From NCBI GenBank assembly GCA_003586115.2, contig QVOM02000070.1, forward strand, positions 1,508,189-1,572,188: a stretch of 64,000 bases of DNA. Reading direction: 5' to 3'. The notes below the pieces were generated by a model. The model saw only the letters and a list, made by a program, of their open reading frames with translations. It was not told the origin of the DNA and did not search any database. Below are positions 1 to 11,489 of the stretch, one piece after another. The number at the start of each line of letters is the position of its first letter. The stretch's first letter is position 1. This DNA is from Salvator merianae. Lineage: Eukaryota > Chordata > Lepidosauria > Squamata > Teiidae. Made by a program: the position numbers and the translations under genes.

Positions 1-707
1 ATGCTACAGGGTCATCCTTATCTCTGAAGGAAAGCCACAGTGTTTACTTCCTCTCCCTACCCAAATATTACCTCAGGTTGCTTTCACACTAACTGCTGTG
101 CTTTTCCTCAGAACTTCCCCAGAAAGAAATGTGCAATTTCAATTGAAAAAGTATCTTTATTTAGTTATTCCTAAGGTACTGAAAATTGCAGTAGGGCAGA
201 CGTTGGAGATTGACTTCCGAAATAGGCAGATCTCTCTTGAGCGGTGTTATATGAAGGTGATGTGATAAGGGCGATTGTATCCATTTCATGCAAACTGAGG
301 CAGATGAATGGATTGTTTACATAGCAATTGTAGGAACTGTAGCCAGTATGAAAACAACATACTTCTTATAGCCATGGGTGAGCAGGAATGAACATTGTAC
401 TAACTAGGCGATGCTAAGCTCACTTGTTCATTAGTTCAGAAATTCAACCAAGAGATAGAGTTAGGCCCATGCTAAAAAAACCAGGCCATAGTTTTCTGAT
501 TCACTCAGTTTCCTCTTTCTGGAGTTTTAAAAAACATTTATGAGAAACCTTCACTTTTGAAATGAAACAATTTGTCTAAGAAATTGAACATATGTTTCCT
601 CTTCACAGCACAGAAGAAGTATCTGCAGAGCATAACAATGTCCCAAGGGCCATTACTGTTGACACCCATGCCTTCTAGTTTATCATTGTTCATGACCTTT
701 TTTCCAC

Positions 708-1230
708 TTACTGGTAGTCTGGTATAGCATAGGGCCTGGCCCTCTTCTGGTCCTCCCTCTTACACACTCCTGTGTGGTCTAGAGAGGTCCCGCCCCTGCT
801 ACCATGTGGTGTCTGCACTGAGTCCAGACGCTCATTGGGTGTGTTTGCACGGCCCCACCACCGCAGTGTCTGGGAGCATCTACAGCCGCTCCTGGACACT
901 ACTAGCCGTGGACAACAAAAATGTTGTCCACAGCTTGACTGGGAGCAGCTGGATGGCTCCTGGTCAGCAGCGTTCACACCCTCTTCTTGGTATGAATCTT
1001 GTGAGTGGGCAGCAAGGCATGGCTGCGACTGCATAGTTGCACGCCACATCCCTGATCACCATGGCAATGGCCAGATGATGCCTGCTGTCATGGCGGTTGA
1101 GCCAGCCATCTGCACTTCCAGCACTGGAGGCCTGATACAAGGCTATTCCAGCCCTCGCAGTGTGGATGGCTGCCATGCCGTGAGGTCTTGTACAGCCTAG
1201 AATGCTATTGTTATACCATTCTAGGCTCTA
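708..1230. mobile_element. Degenerate foldback DNA element, family A
   Basis: It shares the core motifs of a family repeated across the window: GGGAGCAGCTGGA, CACAGCTTGACTGGGAG, CACCATGGCAATGGCC and a paired GTCCACAGCT/GTGGACAAC. Both strands contain short false reading frames. Boundaries are approximate because the outer termini are decayed. Confidence 0.5.
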
Positions 1231-1873
1231 TGGCACAAACAGGTTCCTGACAAAGTAGGGAGGGGCCTCCTCTGGAAGATGAGAGTACACAATGAATAGC
1301 CCTGCCTCACTCCAGTTAAAGCCCATCCCCTGGGCAGCGGAGGAGAAGAGAGTCCATTCAGCTTTCTCAACACCCAGAACTCTAAATGTGCTTCTATTGG
1401 GAAAGATGCACCCCTTATCCTGCATCTCCTTTAAGGCAATACTTGCCTTAAAAGGAGCAAGTTTTGGCCAGCTCCAGGGAAAGACATATGGATAAATCAA
1501 GACAGGCAAAAGGATTTAAACAAACAAACAAACAAACAAAAAACATAGCAGATAGTTGCTTTGAAATTTGCTCCCATGAGATGTAGTGCTGGCTACCAGC
1601 TTGGATGGTTTCAAAACAACTTTGGACCAATTCTTCCAAGTCAGAGCTACCAATGGCTACTAGTCCTGGTAGGCAGCAGGAGATGCATGGATGATTCCAA
1701 ACAGAGCAAGCTGTGTGCTTGTGTCCTGTTGGTGGACTTCCTTGGCCAATCACTGTAAGAACAGACTGTTGGACTTAGTAGCCATGAGTTCAATTCAGTG
1801 AGAAACATCTTATGTTCTTGAAGATGGACAAAAATCAGCCTCCAAACACTGTGTAGGTTCCAAATGTTTTATA

Positions 1874-2499
1874 GGCCCTTTCTGCATTGGATTTTATTCC
1901 AGATTAAATCCCCAAATAGGGGGCTGCCTTGTGCTGGTTTCACACATATCAGCCTAGTATGGTATTACAATACCACATTAGGCTGGGTAAGACCCAGCAT
2001 GTCAATTGCCATTCTCATGTCATGTGATGGAACAGCCCCATACTGGGATAGAAGCACATGAGTATGAATGATCCAGGCAGAGCAGGCTGAACCACCATGG
2101 CAATGTACAAAACAACATCCAGCATGCACTTGTATGTTGCCATGGTGATCCAGATGCCACTCACAACTGGGCAGCTGCAGTTGAGCTGCCATGTCCACTC
2201 GCAATGCCACAGCATACCCAGAAGAGGGTGCAGGTGCAGCATCCTGGAGTAAGCTAGTTGCTCCTGGTGAGTGTGCGGATGGCTGAAAAGCAGTCCACCA
2301 CTGGATGACTTTGGGGAAGCCTGCAGCAACTTCTGTTGAGCTGCCATGGCTCCCCGATGTTTACAGGCCTCACCAGTGAGTGGAATGGCATTCACAGGCA
2401 GGTAAGTGTAAACAGGCCCTTAGTCTGTGCCAGCATGTGGATGGCAGGCCCCTTTTTTCATGATATAATCCATAATAAGGCCCAGTGCAGAAAGGGCCA
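1874..2499. mobile_element. Family C inverted-repeat element split by a nested family A element
   Basis: The left end GGCCCTTTCTGCATTGG and right end CCAGTGCAGAAAGGGCC are inverted repeats, flanked on both sides by ATA (1871-1873 and 2500-2502). In intact relatives (4832-4969, 44345-44524) the arms are adjacent. Here about 450 bp of another element lies between them, ending in AAGTGTAAACAGGCCC at 2419 followed by TTA. Confidence 0.6.
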
Positions 2500-4250
2500 T
2501 AATATGTGGCATCTGTTTTACAGGCCAGGTGAGTATTTGACTACATGCCACATTGAACTTGTTATGCAGCAGTGGCCAAAATCTTTACTGCTCTGACTAC
2601 CTCATCAACTTTTACCAGTGCTACATCTGAAAAATGTCTAGATAAGAAACCTGTTGCATATTGTTATACTGGATTCATTCATTCAAACAAAGCAGGCAAA
2701 TGAGAGATCTAAAGTTTAAGAAGAAAATGCTAAATGTTATCCAAACGTTAAAACTGAGGATATTTAAAATTTGGCAATTGTTAACATTTATTGATTTTTT
2801 CCCCCAGCACATAGAGGGAGGAATAGACTGAAGGGGATATTTGGAAATAGCTAAATTATGAACTAAAAATCCAAATTCTGTCAAGTGTAGGCGTTCAGGC
2901 CTCTTCCAAGCTGGCAAATCAGCAAATATTAGAGTGTGTTCAGACTAGTGATTTTAAAAATTGCCTGCATAAAAGGAGTGAATAATTCCTGGGTGCACAG
3001 AAAAAAGCCTTCCACACACAGTTACCTATTGAGCCAATTCAACAATTTGACGCTCACAACCTGCAAAAGGTGCTGCTCACTGATTGGCCACTCCCTGCCT
3101 CTCTGCTGAAACAGTTTCCAAATCCTTAACTCCTTAACTGCCAGACTTTTCTGTTTGCAAAGAAATGTCAAATCTCTCTCTCTCTCCTTACTCTTCGTTA
3201 TGAGAAATCCGGTGTGTTTTTCTAATGTAAAGAAGGCAGGGTAGGAGTTGTTTTTGCAGATTCGTTTAATGGAGCTCAAAAGTTCCCGGTGCTGGCAAGA
3301 GCTTGCTGGTACTCCTCCCTTCCTGTCCTATTATCCGATGGGTTCCTGCAAGGCTGTGATTGGCTGAGGCATTCCCTGCTTAGCTCTAAGGTGACCCAAG
3401 AGCACTGAAAAGGCAAATACGGAAGAGTCAACTCTGGGCAGCCCCAGAGAGACGTGAAGGTGGCTTCTGGGAAAGACTTTGTGGACTCCCCGGCTTAGAT
3501 TCACTCAGAAGGTGACCAAAATAGCCTGTCTGAACACACCCTTAGATTCATTCTGTTGCAAAAGGAGCCCGGCAAAACCAAAAGGAACACGGAGAGTGGT
3601 GGTGAGGAAACCACTGCTGAGAATTGTTTATTGCTGCTAGATGGTGTTAAAAGCAAGCATCATTTTAAGACATTAGCTCTGTCAAATAGCCTTTTTTCAG
3701 CAGGATCTATCAGATTACCAGTTTTTTGTACCATCTAGTGTTGGCAAAACATGCTTGTTGGTGGTTATTATTTTCATCTCCACATTGCAGCACTTTCAGT
3801 TTTGGTGGGTTCCCTTTGTGATAGAGCCAGTTAGGAGGGAGCCAAATGCCCTCTACACAATCCTGCTCGACTGAGTATCGGTATTCTACAGAAGAGACTG
3901 GAATGGCAAAACTAATCAATCAATATGATTGATCAGTGTTTTACAGAGTTCTAGTCCTATTAGTACAGGTCGGGTCTCCACTTACTGGCCAAGGGATCTG
4001 CTTTCCAAGCAGCGGTGGGAAGCTTCCCTGCTTGCTGCTGCAAAGGAAGTGTCTACAGTAGCAAATGGAAGCGCATCCATTAAGGGCATGAATTCACAAC
4101 ATGTTGCCCAACATGATCAAAGCAAGGCACCTCTGCCCTTGCAAATGGAGACAGTATACAAATAGTGGAGCCTGGGCTTGCATGTTGTAGTGTGTGTTCT
4201 ACTCCCAGACTATAATCCTTTCCCTAAACCTGTATCCATCCTTGATTCAG

Positions 4251-4415
4251 GGAGACAACAAACCGGATTATGAGAATGTGGCAAATGAGAAAGAAGAGGA
4301 GCTGCATTATTCGTCACTGGTGAAATTCCCGCTGCAGCCCAAGCCAGCCTGTCCAGACCCAGAGACAGACTCTGAATCAGAGGAGAGCATCCAGTATGCA
4401 TCTCTGAAGCACTGA
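4251..4415 (+). CDS. CD22: CD22 (Siglec-2) terminal exon, cytoplasmic tail
   Basis: Last coding exon of the B-cell inhibitory sialic-acid lectin CD22, encoding 54 residues and a TGA stop at 4413-4415. The exon opens after a plausible acceptor (CCTTGATTCAG, ending at 4250) with GDNKPDYENV, matching the mammalian last exon, which from memory begins at GDYENV. The PDYENV motif is the Grb2-type YxN site. LHYSSL (about residues 18-23) and IQYASL (47-52) are ITIMs of the kind that recruit SHP-1. The protein ends in SLKH, like the ILKH end of mammalian CD22. The linker between the two ITIMs is acidic and Ser/Pro-rich and longer than in human. Lectin, Ig, transmembrane and other tail exons are not seen in 1-4250 and presumably lie upstream of the window. 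The identification rests on motif order, the C-terminus and synteny with FFAR genes downstream. Confidence 0.85.
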   Translation, partial: GDNKPDYENVANEKEEELHYSSLVKFPLQPKPACPDPETDSESEESIQYASLKH

Positions 4416-4831
4416 TCCTCTTGGAAGTAGCAAGGATCAAGGGTTGCTCCCAGACTTTGGGCACCAGAAGATAGTGGTAGAGACAATGGGAGGATTTGCA
4501 TTAAAACCTGTCCTTCACACCTAAGAACAGCAAAGCACTGAAGGTATGAAGGGAGTCTGACTGCACTGGACAAATGGGGTGTCATTTGGAAAAATATTGC
4601 ATCTCATAGCTGACCTTGGAGAAATGCAGCATATGAATAGAAGCAATATGCATCTGTCTGCATATAAACAGAATTATAGATGCTTGGTGTGGCTTCTGCA
4701 TATAACCTGTTGCGTCATTTCCAAAATTGTTTCATCCCCAATGACATTTTCCCACTCCCTTTCATTCTCATGGTGCTTCAGTCATGCTTAAGAATTTCAA
4801 GATAATTTTGTTGTGTAGAGACCCAAACATA

Positions 4832-4969
4832 GGCTCTTTCTGCACTGGGCCTTATTCTGGATGGTATCCGGGAATAGGGACCTGCCATCCACATTCTGGT
4901 TTAGACTACAGCAGACCCCAATCCTATTCCAGGATATAATCTGGAATAAGGCCCAGTGCAGAAAGGGCC
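4832..4969. mobile_element. Family C hairpin element (MITE-like), 138 bp
   Basis: This is an almost complete foldback. The left arm reads GGCTCTTTCTGCACTGGGCC, then TTATTCTGGATGGTATCC. The right arm carries the complement, ending GGCCCAGTGCAGAAAGGGCC. The loop contains CCACATTCTGGTTTAGACTA. It lies in the presumed 3' UTR region of CD22 and has no coding capacity. Confidence 0.7.
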
Positions 4970-5039
4970 ATGCATTATTGCAGAGAAGAGGGTGAAGGTG
5001 GCTACTAGAATGATTGCCTAGAAACTATCAATGGGTTGG

Positions 5040-5218
5040 AGAGATGGACATGTTGCCTCTAAAGGCTGCCTGTAGGGAGTTGAGAGGTGGTGAGGGTTTC
5101 ACCTTCATCTTCTGATTATGACTGTTCAGAAGCAATTGGTGGGTCACTGTGAGATATAGAAGGCTGGACTAGATGGGCTGTGGCCTGATCCAGCCGGCCT
5201 TTTTTCATGTTCTTATGC
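5040..5218 (+). mobile_element. CR1/L3-like LINE 3' end fragment
   Basis: It contains the diagnostic tail AGGCTGGACTAGATGGGCTG, then CCTGATCCAGCCGGCC, ending in TTCATGTTCTTATG. The octamer-like end resembles CR1-type 3' termini. Related pieces lie at 18850-19168, 36470-36690 and 55648-55850. I recognise it as a common reptile repeat; the clade name is a judgement. Confidence 0.6.
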
Positions 5219-5261
5219 TAAGATGCGTGTGTGCATGTGTATGAGTGTGTGTATTTTTTCT

Positions 5262-5267
5262 ATTAAA
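5262..5267 (+). terminator. Candidate polyadenylation signal ATTAAA downstream of CD22
   Basis: An ATTAAA hexamer in T-rich context lies about 850 nt after the CD22 stop. The interval contains a foldback element (4832-4969) and a CR1-like piece (5040-5218), so a 3' UTR ending here would include mobile DNA. There is no independent support. Confidence 0.2.
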
Positions 5268-5455
5268 CATTTCTTTTGTACATTGAAAGGTCCCTGGCTG
5301 TTTGTATTTCCTGATCTGAAAAAAACATTAAGGAGGAGTCTGCCCATGCTACTTTCCCCAGGCTTTAATTAGAGATGTTCCAATCTATAAAGACAGTTTT
5401 GCCTTTCTACCTTCTGCCCTTCGCTTATCTTAATGTATCCTGTGTCTTGAAATAA

Positions 5456-5827
5456 GGGCCTGTTCGCACTTTACACTAGTGAGCATTGGGATGCTCACTA
5501 GTGTGTCTGCACCATGCACAGAGGCCCTGGGGATTGGGAGCAGACTATAGCTGCTCCTGATTGCTTCTTGCTGTGGAGCACAAAATCATGCTCCACAGCT
5601 GTACCAGGAGAAGCTGGACCATTCCTGATATACTGTGTTTGCACCTTCTGGGTGTGAACACAGAGTGGCATGGTGTGGCTGCAAGTCATGCCACATTCCC
5701 AGTCATCGTGGCAGTGGCCAGAAGTTTCCCTGGCTGGTGTCATGATGCAGTCTACAGCATATGCACTGTGAATACTGGTAGCTTGCTGGTATTATCCTGT
5801 TCTAAGGTGGAAAGTGCTAAAAGGCCC
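5456..5827. mobile_element. Family A foldback element
   Basis: It begins GGGCCTGTTCGCACTTTACA after TAA and ends GGAAAGTGCTAAAAGGCCC. Internal inverted motifs include CACTAGTGAGCATTGGGATG with CTCACTAGTG, and GGAGCACAAAATCATGCTCC. The flanking triplets do not match (TAA/AGT). Confidence 0.65.
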
Positions 5828-8167
5828 AGTGAATGGATTTTTAATTTTTTTTCTGTTTCTTAGGTAAGAATGTTTAAGCATTGTCACTTGATTTGATTAA
5901 GTTACGGGGCGATACTTAAGGACCACCAGTGTGGTGAGAAATGGATGAACCTCTGATCAAATCTTTCCCTTTGATCTTATTGAGTCATGTTTTGATCTGA
6001 AGTGGTTTGGGATGATCCAAGGAGGTTTCCGTTCAAAGCATCATCTTCCCCATAGTAAACTTTCAGAATTTAGACTACTTACCATGTTTTAAATGCCCAT
6101 GTTTGCAACCACAAATTGATATCAACTTGCAAAGCCCAGGATAAGAGCCGAGAGATGTTTGAACTTGTATTTGTGACAGTTCAGTTCTAATAGAACCCAA
6201 CTGCCCCTGTGGATGAACCAGTTCCATTGACTGTAGAACTGTTGGGCCTGATTCTGTGAACAGGTCTGGTGGCCTATGAATCGGTTCATGGAAACGCCCC
6301 CCACCATCACATTCTGTGCTTCTTGCTACTGTTTTCCAGTGTGTGTGGCCTAGGCTGATTCCATCCACATGTACCCCGATCACATCAGAGGCCCTTTATC
6401 TTTTTGTGTCCCTTCTCCCAGATGGTCTGAGTTGACTTCTTCAGCAGACTCATTGGCCTGTTTTCCTGAACTTGCCCTACAAGTGCTCCTGAAATGGAGG
6501 AGCATGGTCCTCCCAACATCCCAACTCAATGCCTTTGTGATCTGGAGGTGAGGTGTCCACGGTGATAGGTCCAAATAACCTCATACCACGAGGCCATGTC
6601 AGCTTGCATTTGCTGGTCAACGTGGCCTTCCCATACTGGCTGCATTTGCTTGTGACCAACTGCAGTGTTGGCTCTTCCCAGTTTGTGATGTGATTGGTCA
6701 TGGCACATGTCACTCTTGTCCTTGTGTCAGTGCAATGGGAGTCAATTATCAGGGCATCTGTGTGGGCACATGGAAGCCTAGGGCAACTCCTGGAAGGAGA
6801 AGAACCACCAGAATTCTGCCTTTCTAGTCAGCCGAATTGAGAATTGTGGCAGCTTTGGGGTGTTTACCTGCCCCATCCTCTAATTTTTAAAGAAACCCTT
6901 GACTAACCTTTGCACTTTACCTTGGTGAACAAAAGAGAAACACTTATCTGCATTGATTTGTTTTGGAAGTATAGAGGCTGCCTACCTGTACCATATTGAG
7001 GATGCCAGGGTTAATCTTTGGTCCGTGTAACTTAGGGTGTGATCAAACATAACAAAAAAAAGCCTCTCTGAGGCCGCTCAAATTCGACTTCAAGGTGGGA
7101 TTGTTCACACACCAATCCGCCCCTCTTCTTTCTCATGAACGTTCTATGCTAGAAAAAGTGGATTAGAGATGACTTGGGAACACGAGTGCCACACACTGTC
7201 TCTGTGTGGTGACTCCAAGTCACCCCTTTTATTATGTCTGAACACAGCTTATGTCTGGTCTTCTTTGTAAGTAACTCTCCAAGATTTTAGGAATTAAAGT
7301 GCTTCACTGAAGATGGCCATAAACTAAAGATGGTACTGTCTGGTCTTTGATTCTTGACAATTCTCAAGCTAATCAGGTGGTATATTTGTACATCTGTGAG
7401 CTCACTTTGTTAATGATGAATAAAAGACATACATCCCTGAGTTTTTTTCATGTCATCTTTACCTTCCATTCTCTCAGTGCTAATCCATCGTGTTTTTTAC
7501 AGGCTCTTTGCTTTGGGCTATTGATTGTGTTGAACAAATGGCCTACCTGGTGTTTTGCAAAACCTTAGCCTAGCAACCATGAGCTTATCTGAAAGTAGTT
7601 TATGGCAGTCAGTTTTATATCCCTTATATAATTTAGCTGAAATGCAAACGGATCACAGTGTAGCTTTGATAGTCTTGGTGTCCTTCCTCAACAACCTCAT
7701 AAATTTTGTTCCACAATATTATTGCTAGTATCCTTTTGATACATCCTGCAAATGGCGATTGTAAATCTCTTATTACTCATTTAATCTTTTTTGTCCCAGT
7801 TTAGCTCATTGTGATATAACAGTTTTTCATTTATATACTGCCCTGCAAAATTACCATGTTCCTCTCTATAGCAATCCTGCAATTTGCCAGCTACAGAGAA
7901 TTCCCAGAGCAAGGAGAGGATGGAATTTGCTTAATAAGTGTCCTTAGGGTGAAGTAGTGGCCGCCAACATAACATTTCCTTGAGAGCAGTGGGAAAGGGC
8001 AAGCTTCCTTTGATCTCCCCAAATGGCATTTTGATCTGCTGCAAAGCTGAGCTCAGTTGGTTTGCAAAAAACAATAAAACAAAAACAAAAAGGTGTGCAT
8101 AGATGTATTATGGGGTAGTTTTGTATCCCACTGTGGGGTAATTCTCTTTCCCAGCAACGTTTTTTTT

Positions 8168-8222
8168 CTTCCTTCCTTCCTTCCTTCCTTCCTTCCTTCC
8201 TTCCTTCCTTCCTTCTTCTTCT
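8168..8222 (+). repeat. (TTCC)n microsatellite
   Basis: Tetranucleotide TTCC array of about 12 units followed by a T-rich tract. Confidence 0.9.
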
Positions 8223-8985
8223 TTTTTTTTTAACAGAAAGTCAAACAATTGGACAATGACCTGATTTTTTTAAGTTTTGTTCCCTGACTGGTTTCTTCCA
8301 GTGGCCTAAAAGGAAATGATGGTGGGATTAAACATCAATGTGTTAATATGGATTTTAGGTTACCTGGGGCCTGAGTGGCAACATGTGGAAGGGAGGCTTC
8401 TAGTACCCTTGTTGGTCTGGTATACTGGCCAGTATGGAATTCCCTTAAGAAAAAAGAAAAATGTTGTGCTGATGTCTTGCATGTGGCCTTCCCATGGAAA
8501 ACCAGTTACGCATTGTGAGAACAGGTGGTCTTCTACACTATACAGGTTTGGATGTGGGATAGATGAGGTCCAGTTAATGCATACCCAATGTAAACCATAG
8601 AAGAGGAAAGATGTAGAAGCCCTCTCCTTTTTTTGCATATGTCTATCTTAGATGAGGTCCTCTATGGAAGCAGAGAGTTTTGTAAGCCAGGTCCAACATA
8701 TTCCAGACACTGGGCAACCATTAAGATGTACAACTCTAACTTAATCCCAGGGGTATGGGATTTGGGATGGAGTGTGGAGCTCCTGTTCTAGGGCATAGAC
8801 CTGCAGTCTCATGGAGAATGCTTGAGCAGCATAATACTGGTTGCTGCATCTCCACTACTCAGCCAGAATTACTGTGGGGGACCCCAAAAATTGATGGAAG
8901 CCCCCCAGAGTTTTGATTCATGCAGCAATTGTGCTGCACTTCCAGCCATACTTTGCACCCCTGAAGGCTGCAGGCGGTTTCACCC

Positions 8986-9341
8986 AAGATGTGCACAAAC
9001 TCAAAATATGTGGTTTGGTTTGAATCAAACCAAACCATGTGGTTTTTGGTTTAAATTCGAACTGGATCAAACAGTTTTGACCTCAAACCTGGTTTGACCT
9101 CGAACAGACTAAAAACTGCTCATTTTTTTTTTTAAAAAAAAGCCCTGAAAAAACCCATTGGAAAAAGCCCTTTTTAAGGGTAACTGTGGTCAAATGCAAA
9201 TCATTTTGAATTGAATTGGGTGGTTCAACACATTTGATTCAAATCAACCCTTTTCCAACAGAAGGTGATTAGGTTTGAATGGGAGTGGTAGTTCAGTTCA
9301 ATTTGAACTGGGTTGAACCTGAACCAGTTTGGTACATCTCT
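8986..9341. mobile_element. hAT-like nonautonomous element, family E (decayed)
   Basis: The left end AAGATGTGCACAAAC and right end GGTACATCTCTA are degenerate relatives of the TAGRGATGTGCAC terminus seen intact at 49804-50373. The interior is a run of short inverted motifs (GGTTTGGTTTGAATCAAACC and GAACTGG/CCAGTTTG). Confidence 0.45.
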
Positions 9342-10599
9342 AATTCACATAGTGGCCACGGGGTGAACAAAACGAAGAGGGTATCCCAAGAGTACTTTAA
9401 TTGGGGTCACCTAAAGGCCACCCCTATCATTCCTCTGGGAGACTCGGGGTCAAAAGGACGTGGAAGTCCTTGGTCCATCCAGCCCCTCAGACACTCAGGA
9501 GTCTGTACATTTCATCCACGTAGATAGAGCTCCTTTCTGTGCAACCCATTAGTTTGTCAGTTCCTATTCTTTGCCTCATGGCCTGTCATGCGTTGGGTAT
9601 GTAAATAGGGAACACATATCCTGGGACCCATTTGCTTACCCTTTCTGCGTGGGAAAACTAGATGTTCTCTCAAGCAAATAAGTTTATGGATTGTTAGCAA
9701 AGGCAGCAGTGAACAAACTAGCAAACATTGTAGGAGGGTTGGGATGGGCAGGGAGAAAGGATCCCATCAGTCACTTGAGGGGAATGCAAACAACCGGTAA
9801 ATGCAGGAGGGACGCCAACTGTTACTGAGTCAATATTCCTGTTTCATTGGCTTCACAGGTGTCGCAGGACCACATTAAGACACATCTTTGCCTTCGCCTG
9901 ATCTTGACCTTCAGTCATTTTATCAGATAATGCAGCCATTTTTGTGTTTCAAAGCCTGGCAGCCATATGATATTAAAGCTTGCTCTGGATTTGCCGCAGG
10001 CAAAGCTTTGTTTGTTGACAGAAGGATGAAGGGGAGAAGGAAACCCCACTGAATGTCCCTGGATTAAAGACTTTGTTTGTTGATAGAAGGGGTAAGGGGA
10101 AAAAGGAATGGAGTGGGGCAATACGTTGGGGATCCATAGAGCAAACTGTTAGAGGTTCTTAGCATAGAAGTTTCCAGAAGCTGTGGGCCACTCTTGGTCC
10201 TGTCAGTCTGCCTTTTTACACATATCCGGTGAGATGGGGAGGGGTGTCTTGGTGTAGTGATAAAACTGAAGGAAAGACATCTTTTGCAAAAGCTGAATTG
10301 TAGGAATTTAGTTTGTTTATGATGCCTTCAAAAAATAAATCAAGAGAAAACTGGGTGGATCAGCAGGGAACAAACTGAAGTGTAGTGCAACAAAATACTA
10401 TTGGCGGATATGGAGTCTGGAAGCTTATTGTGGAAGCACCTAAAGTTCAAATTTGCACACTGATGGAGGGAGGCTTTTAGCAATAATGGGTCTACTCTCA
10501 CCTTCCATCTTACAATGGGATAATGATCTCATTCTAAGGCGGAATAGACCCCAATGTGTAGACACTGTCTGCACTATGGGGCCTAGAAACTTACCTGAA

Positions 10600-11120
10600 G
10601 CTGGCTCTGTCAAGTGTGGAAGCACTGGACTAGCAAGCATCCTTGATGCTTGCTAGTTGCAAGCATGAATAGTCACAATAATCCCATACCATACTAGGCT
10701 GGTAAGGTTGGAGAGTGGTGGCAGCCAATTGCATTACAAGCGCTGAACTAGCCCGACACCTAGCCAGCAGTGCTTGTACTACAAATGGCCAATCTGGATA
10801 GCCATGGCAACATTGGAACTGGCATCCAGTGCATGATTGGATGTTGCCATGGTGATTCAGCAGCTGCAAATGACCGTACAGCCACAGTCACACAGCTATG
10901 CTGCCTTGCTGCGCAGCATCCAGAAGAGGGTGCAGGTCTGCAATCTGGGAGCAATTCAGCCACTCCTGGTGAGCCTGTGGATTGGTTTTTGGCAGTCTAC
11001 AGATGGATCATTCCAGGGAAGGCTGCGGCAACTTCAGGTGAGTTGTGGGGGAGCCTTGATGTGCATGGCGTGATCCAGCATGTGGCCTGAATCACTTCAT
11101 GGGCCTAGCGTGAAAAGTCT
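10600..11120. mobile_element. Family A-related foldback sequence
   Basis: It contains AGCAAGCATCCTTGATGCTTGCT, described here as a perfect short hairpin around 10633-10656, plus CCATGGCAACATTGGAAC and CCATGGTGATTCAGCAG, motifs shared with other family A copies. Termini are not clear. Confidence 0.4.
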
Positions 11121-11379
11121 CAAAGTATTCAGAAGCTATGGGTGCCACTGTTTATCTTGATCCTACTGTTCTTCCTTTTCACATATAGCCATTTAGATGT
11201 CTCCCCATCCTTAAACAGTATCAACTCTCTGCTGCTAATCTGAGATGGGAAATAGAGCACTGATCTCACAACAGGATTTCCTAATCCGATGATGTCCTGT
11301 CCCATTGACTTGACTCACCATGGCTCTTGAGGGTTCCTGCCTGCGCCGGTGTGGCATGGTTCGAGTCGATCGATGTTTT

Positions 11380-11489
11380 GGAAATGTGAAAAACTACATT
11401 TTTGTCTTGCTGTGGATATCCGCGAATGCAAAGTATTCGACTGAATTTGCGCATGTGAATTTAATTTTGCACATCTCTAGTTTCAACAT
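11380..11489. mobile_element. Right end of a hAT-like family E element
   Basis: It ends TTTTGCACATCTCTAG. The preceding sequence (AAAGTATTCGACTGAATTTG) resembles the block at 45360-45415, which ends TTTTGCCCTTCTCTA. The left end was not located. Confidence 0.35.

Larger units (their letters stand above)
1..4250. other. CD22 last intron (part): no coding exon seen
   Basis: No further ITIM or Ig-type exon was recognised. 1-700 and 2510-2930 hold nothing identifiable. 708-1230 and 1874-2499 are DNA-transposon derived (see separate entries). 2930-3545 begins GTGTGTTCAGACTAGTGA and ends TCTGAACACACCCTTAGA, which could be the ends of another inverted-repeat element. 3550-4250 is unassigned. Confidence 0.5.

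Noticed and set aside
1..4250. Additional CD22 cytoplasmic exons
   Set aside because: Acceptor-like sites near 113 and 613 do not open frames resembling CD22 ITIM or transmembrane sequence.
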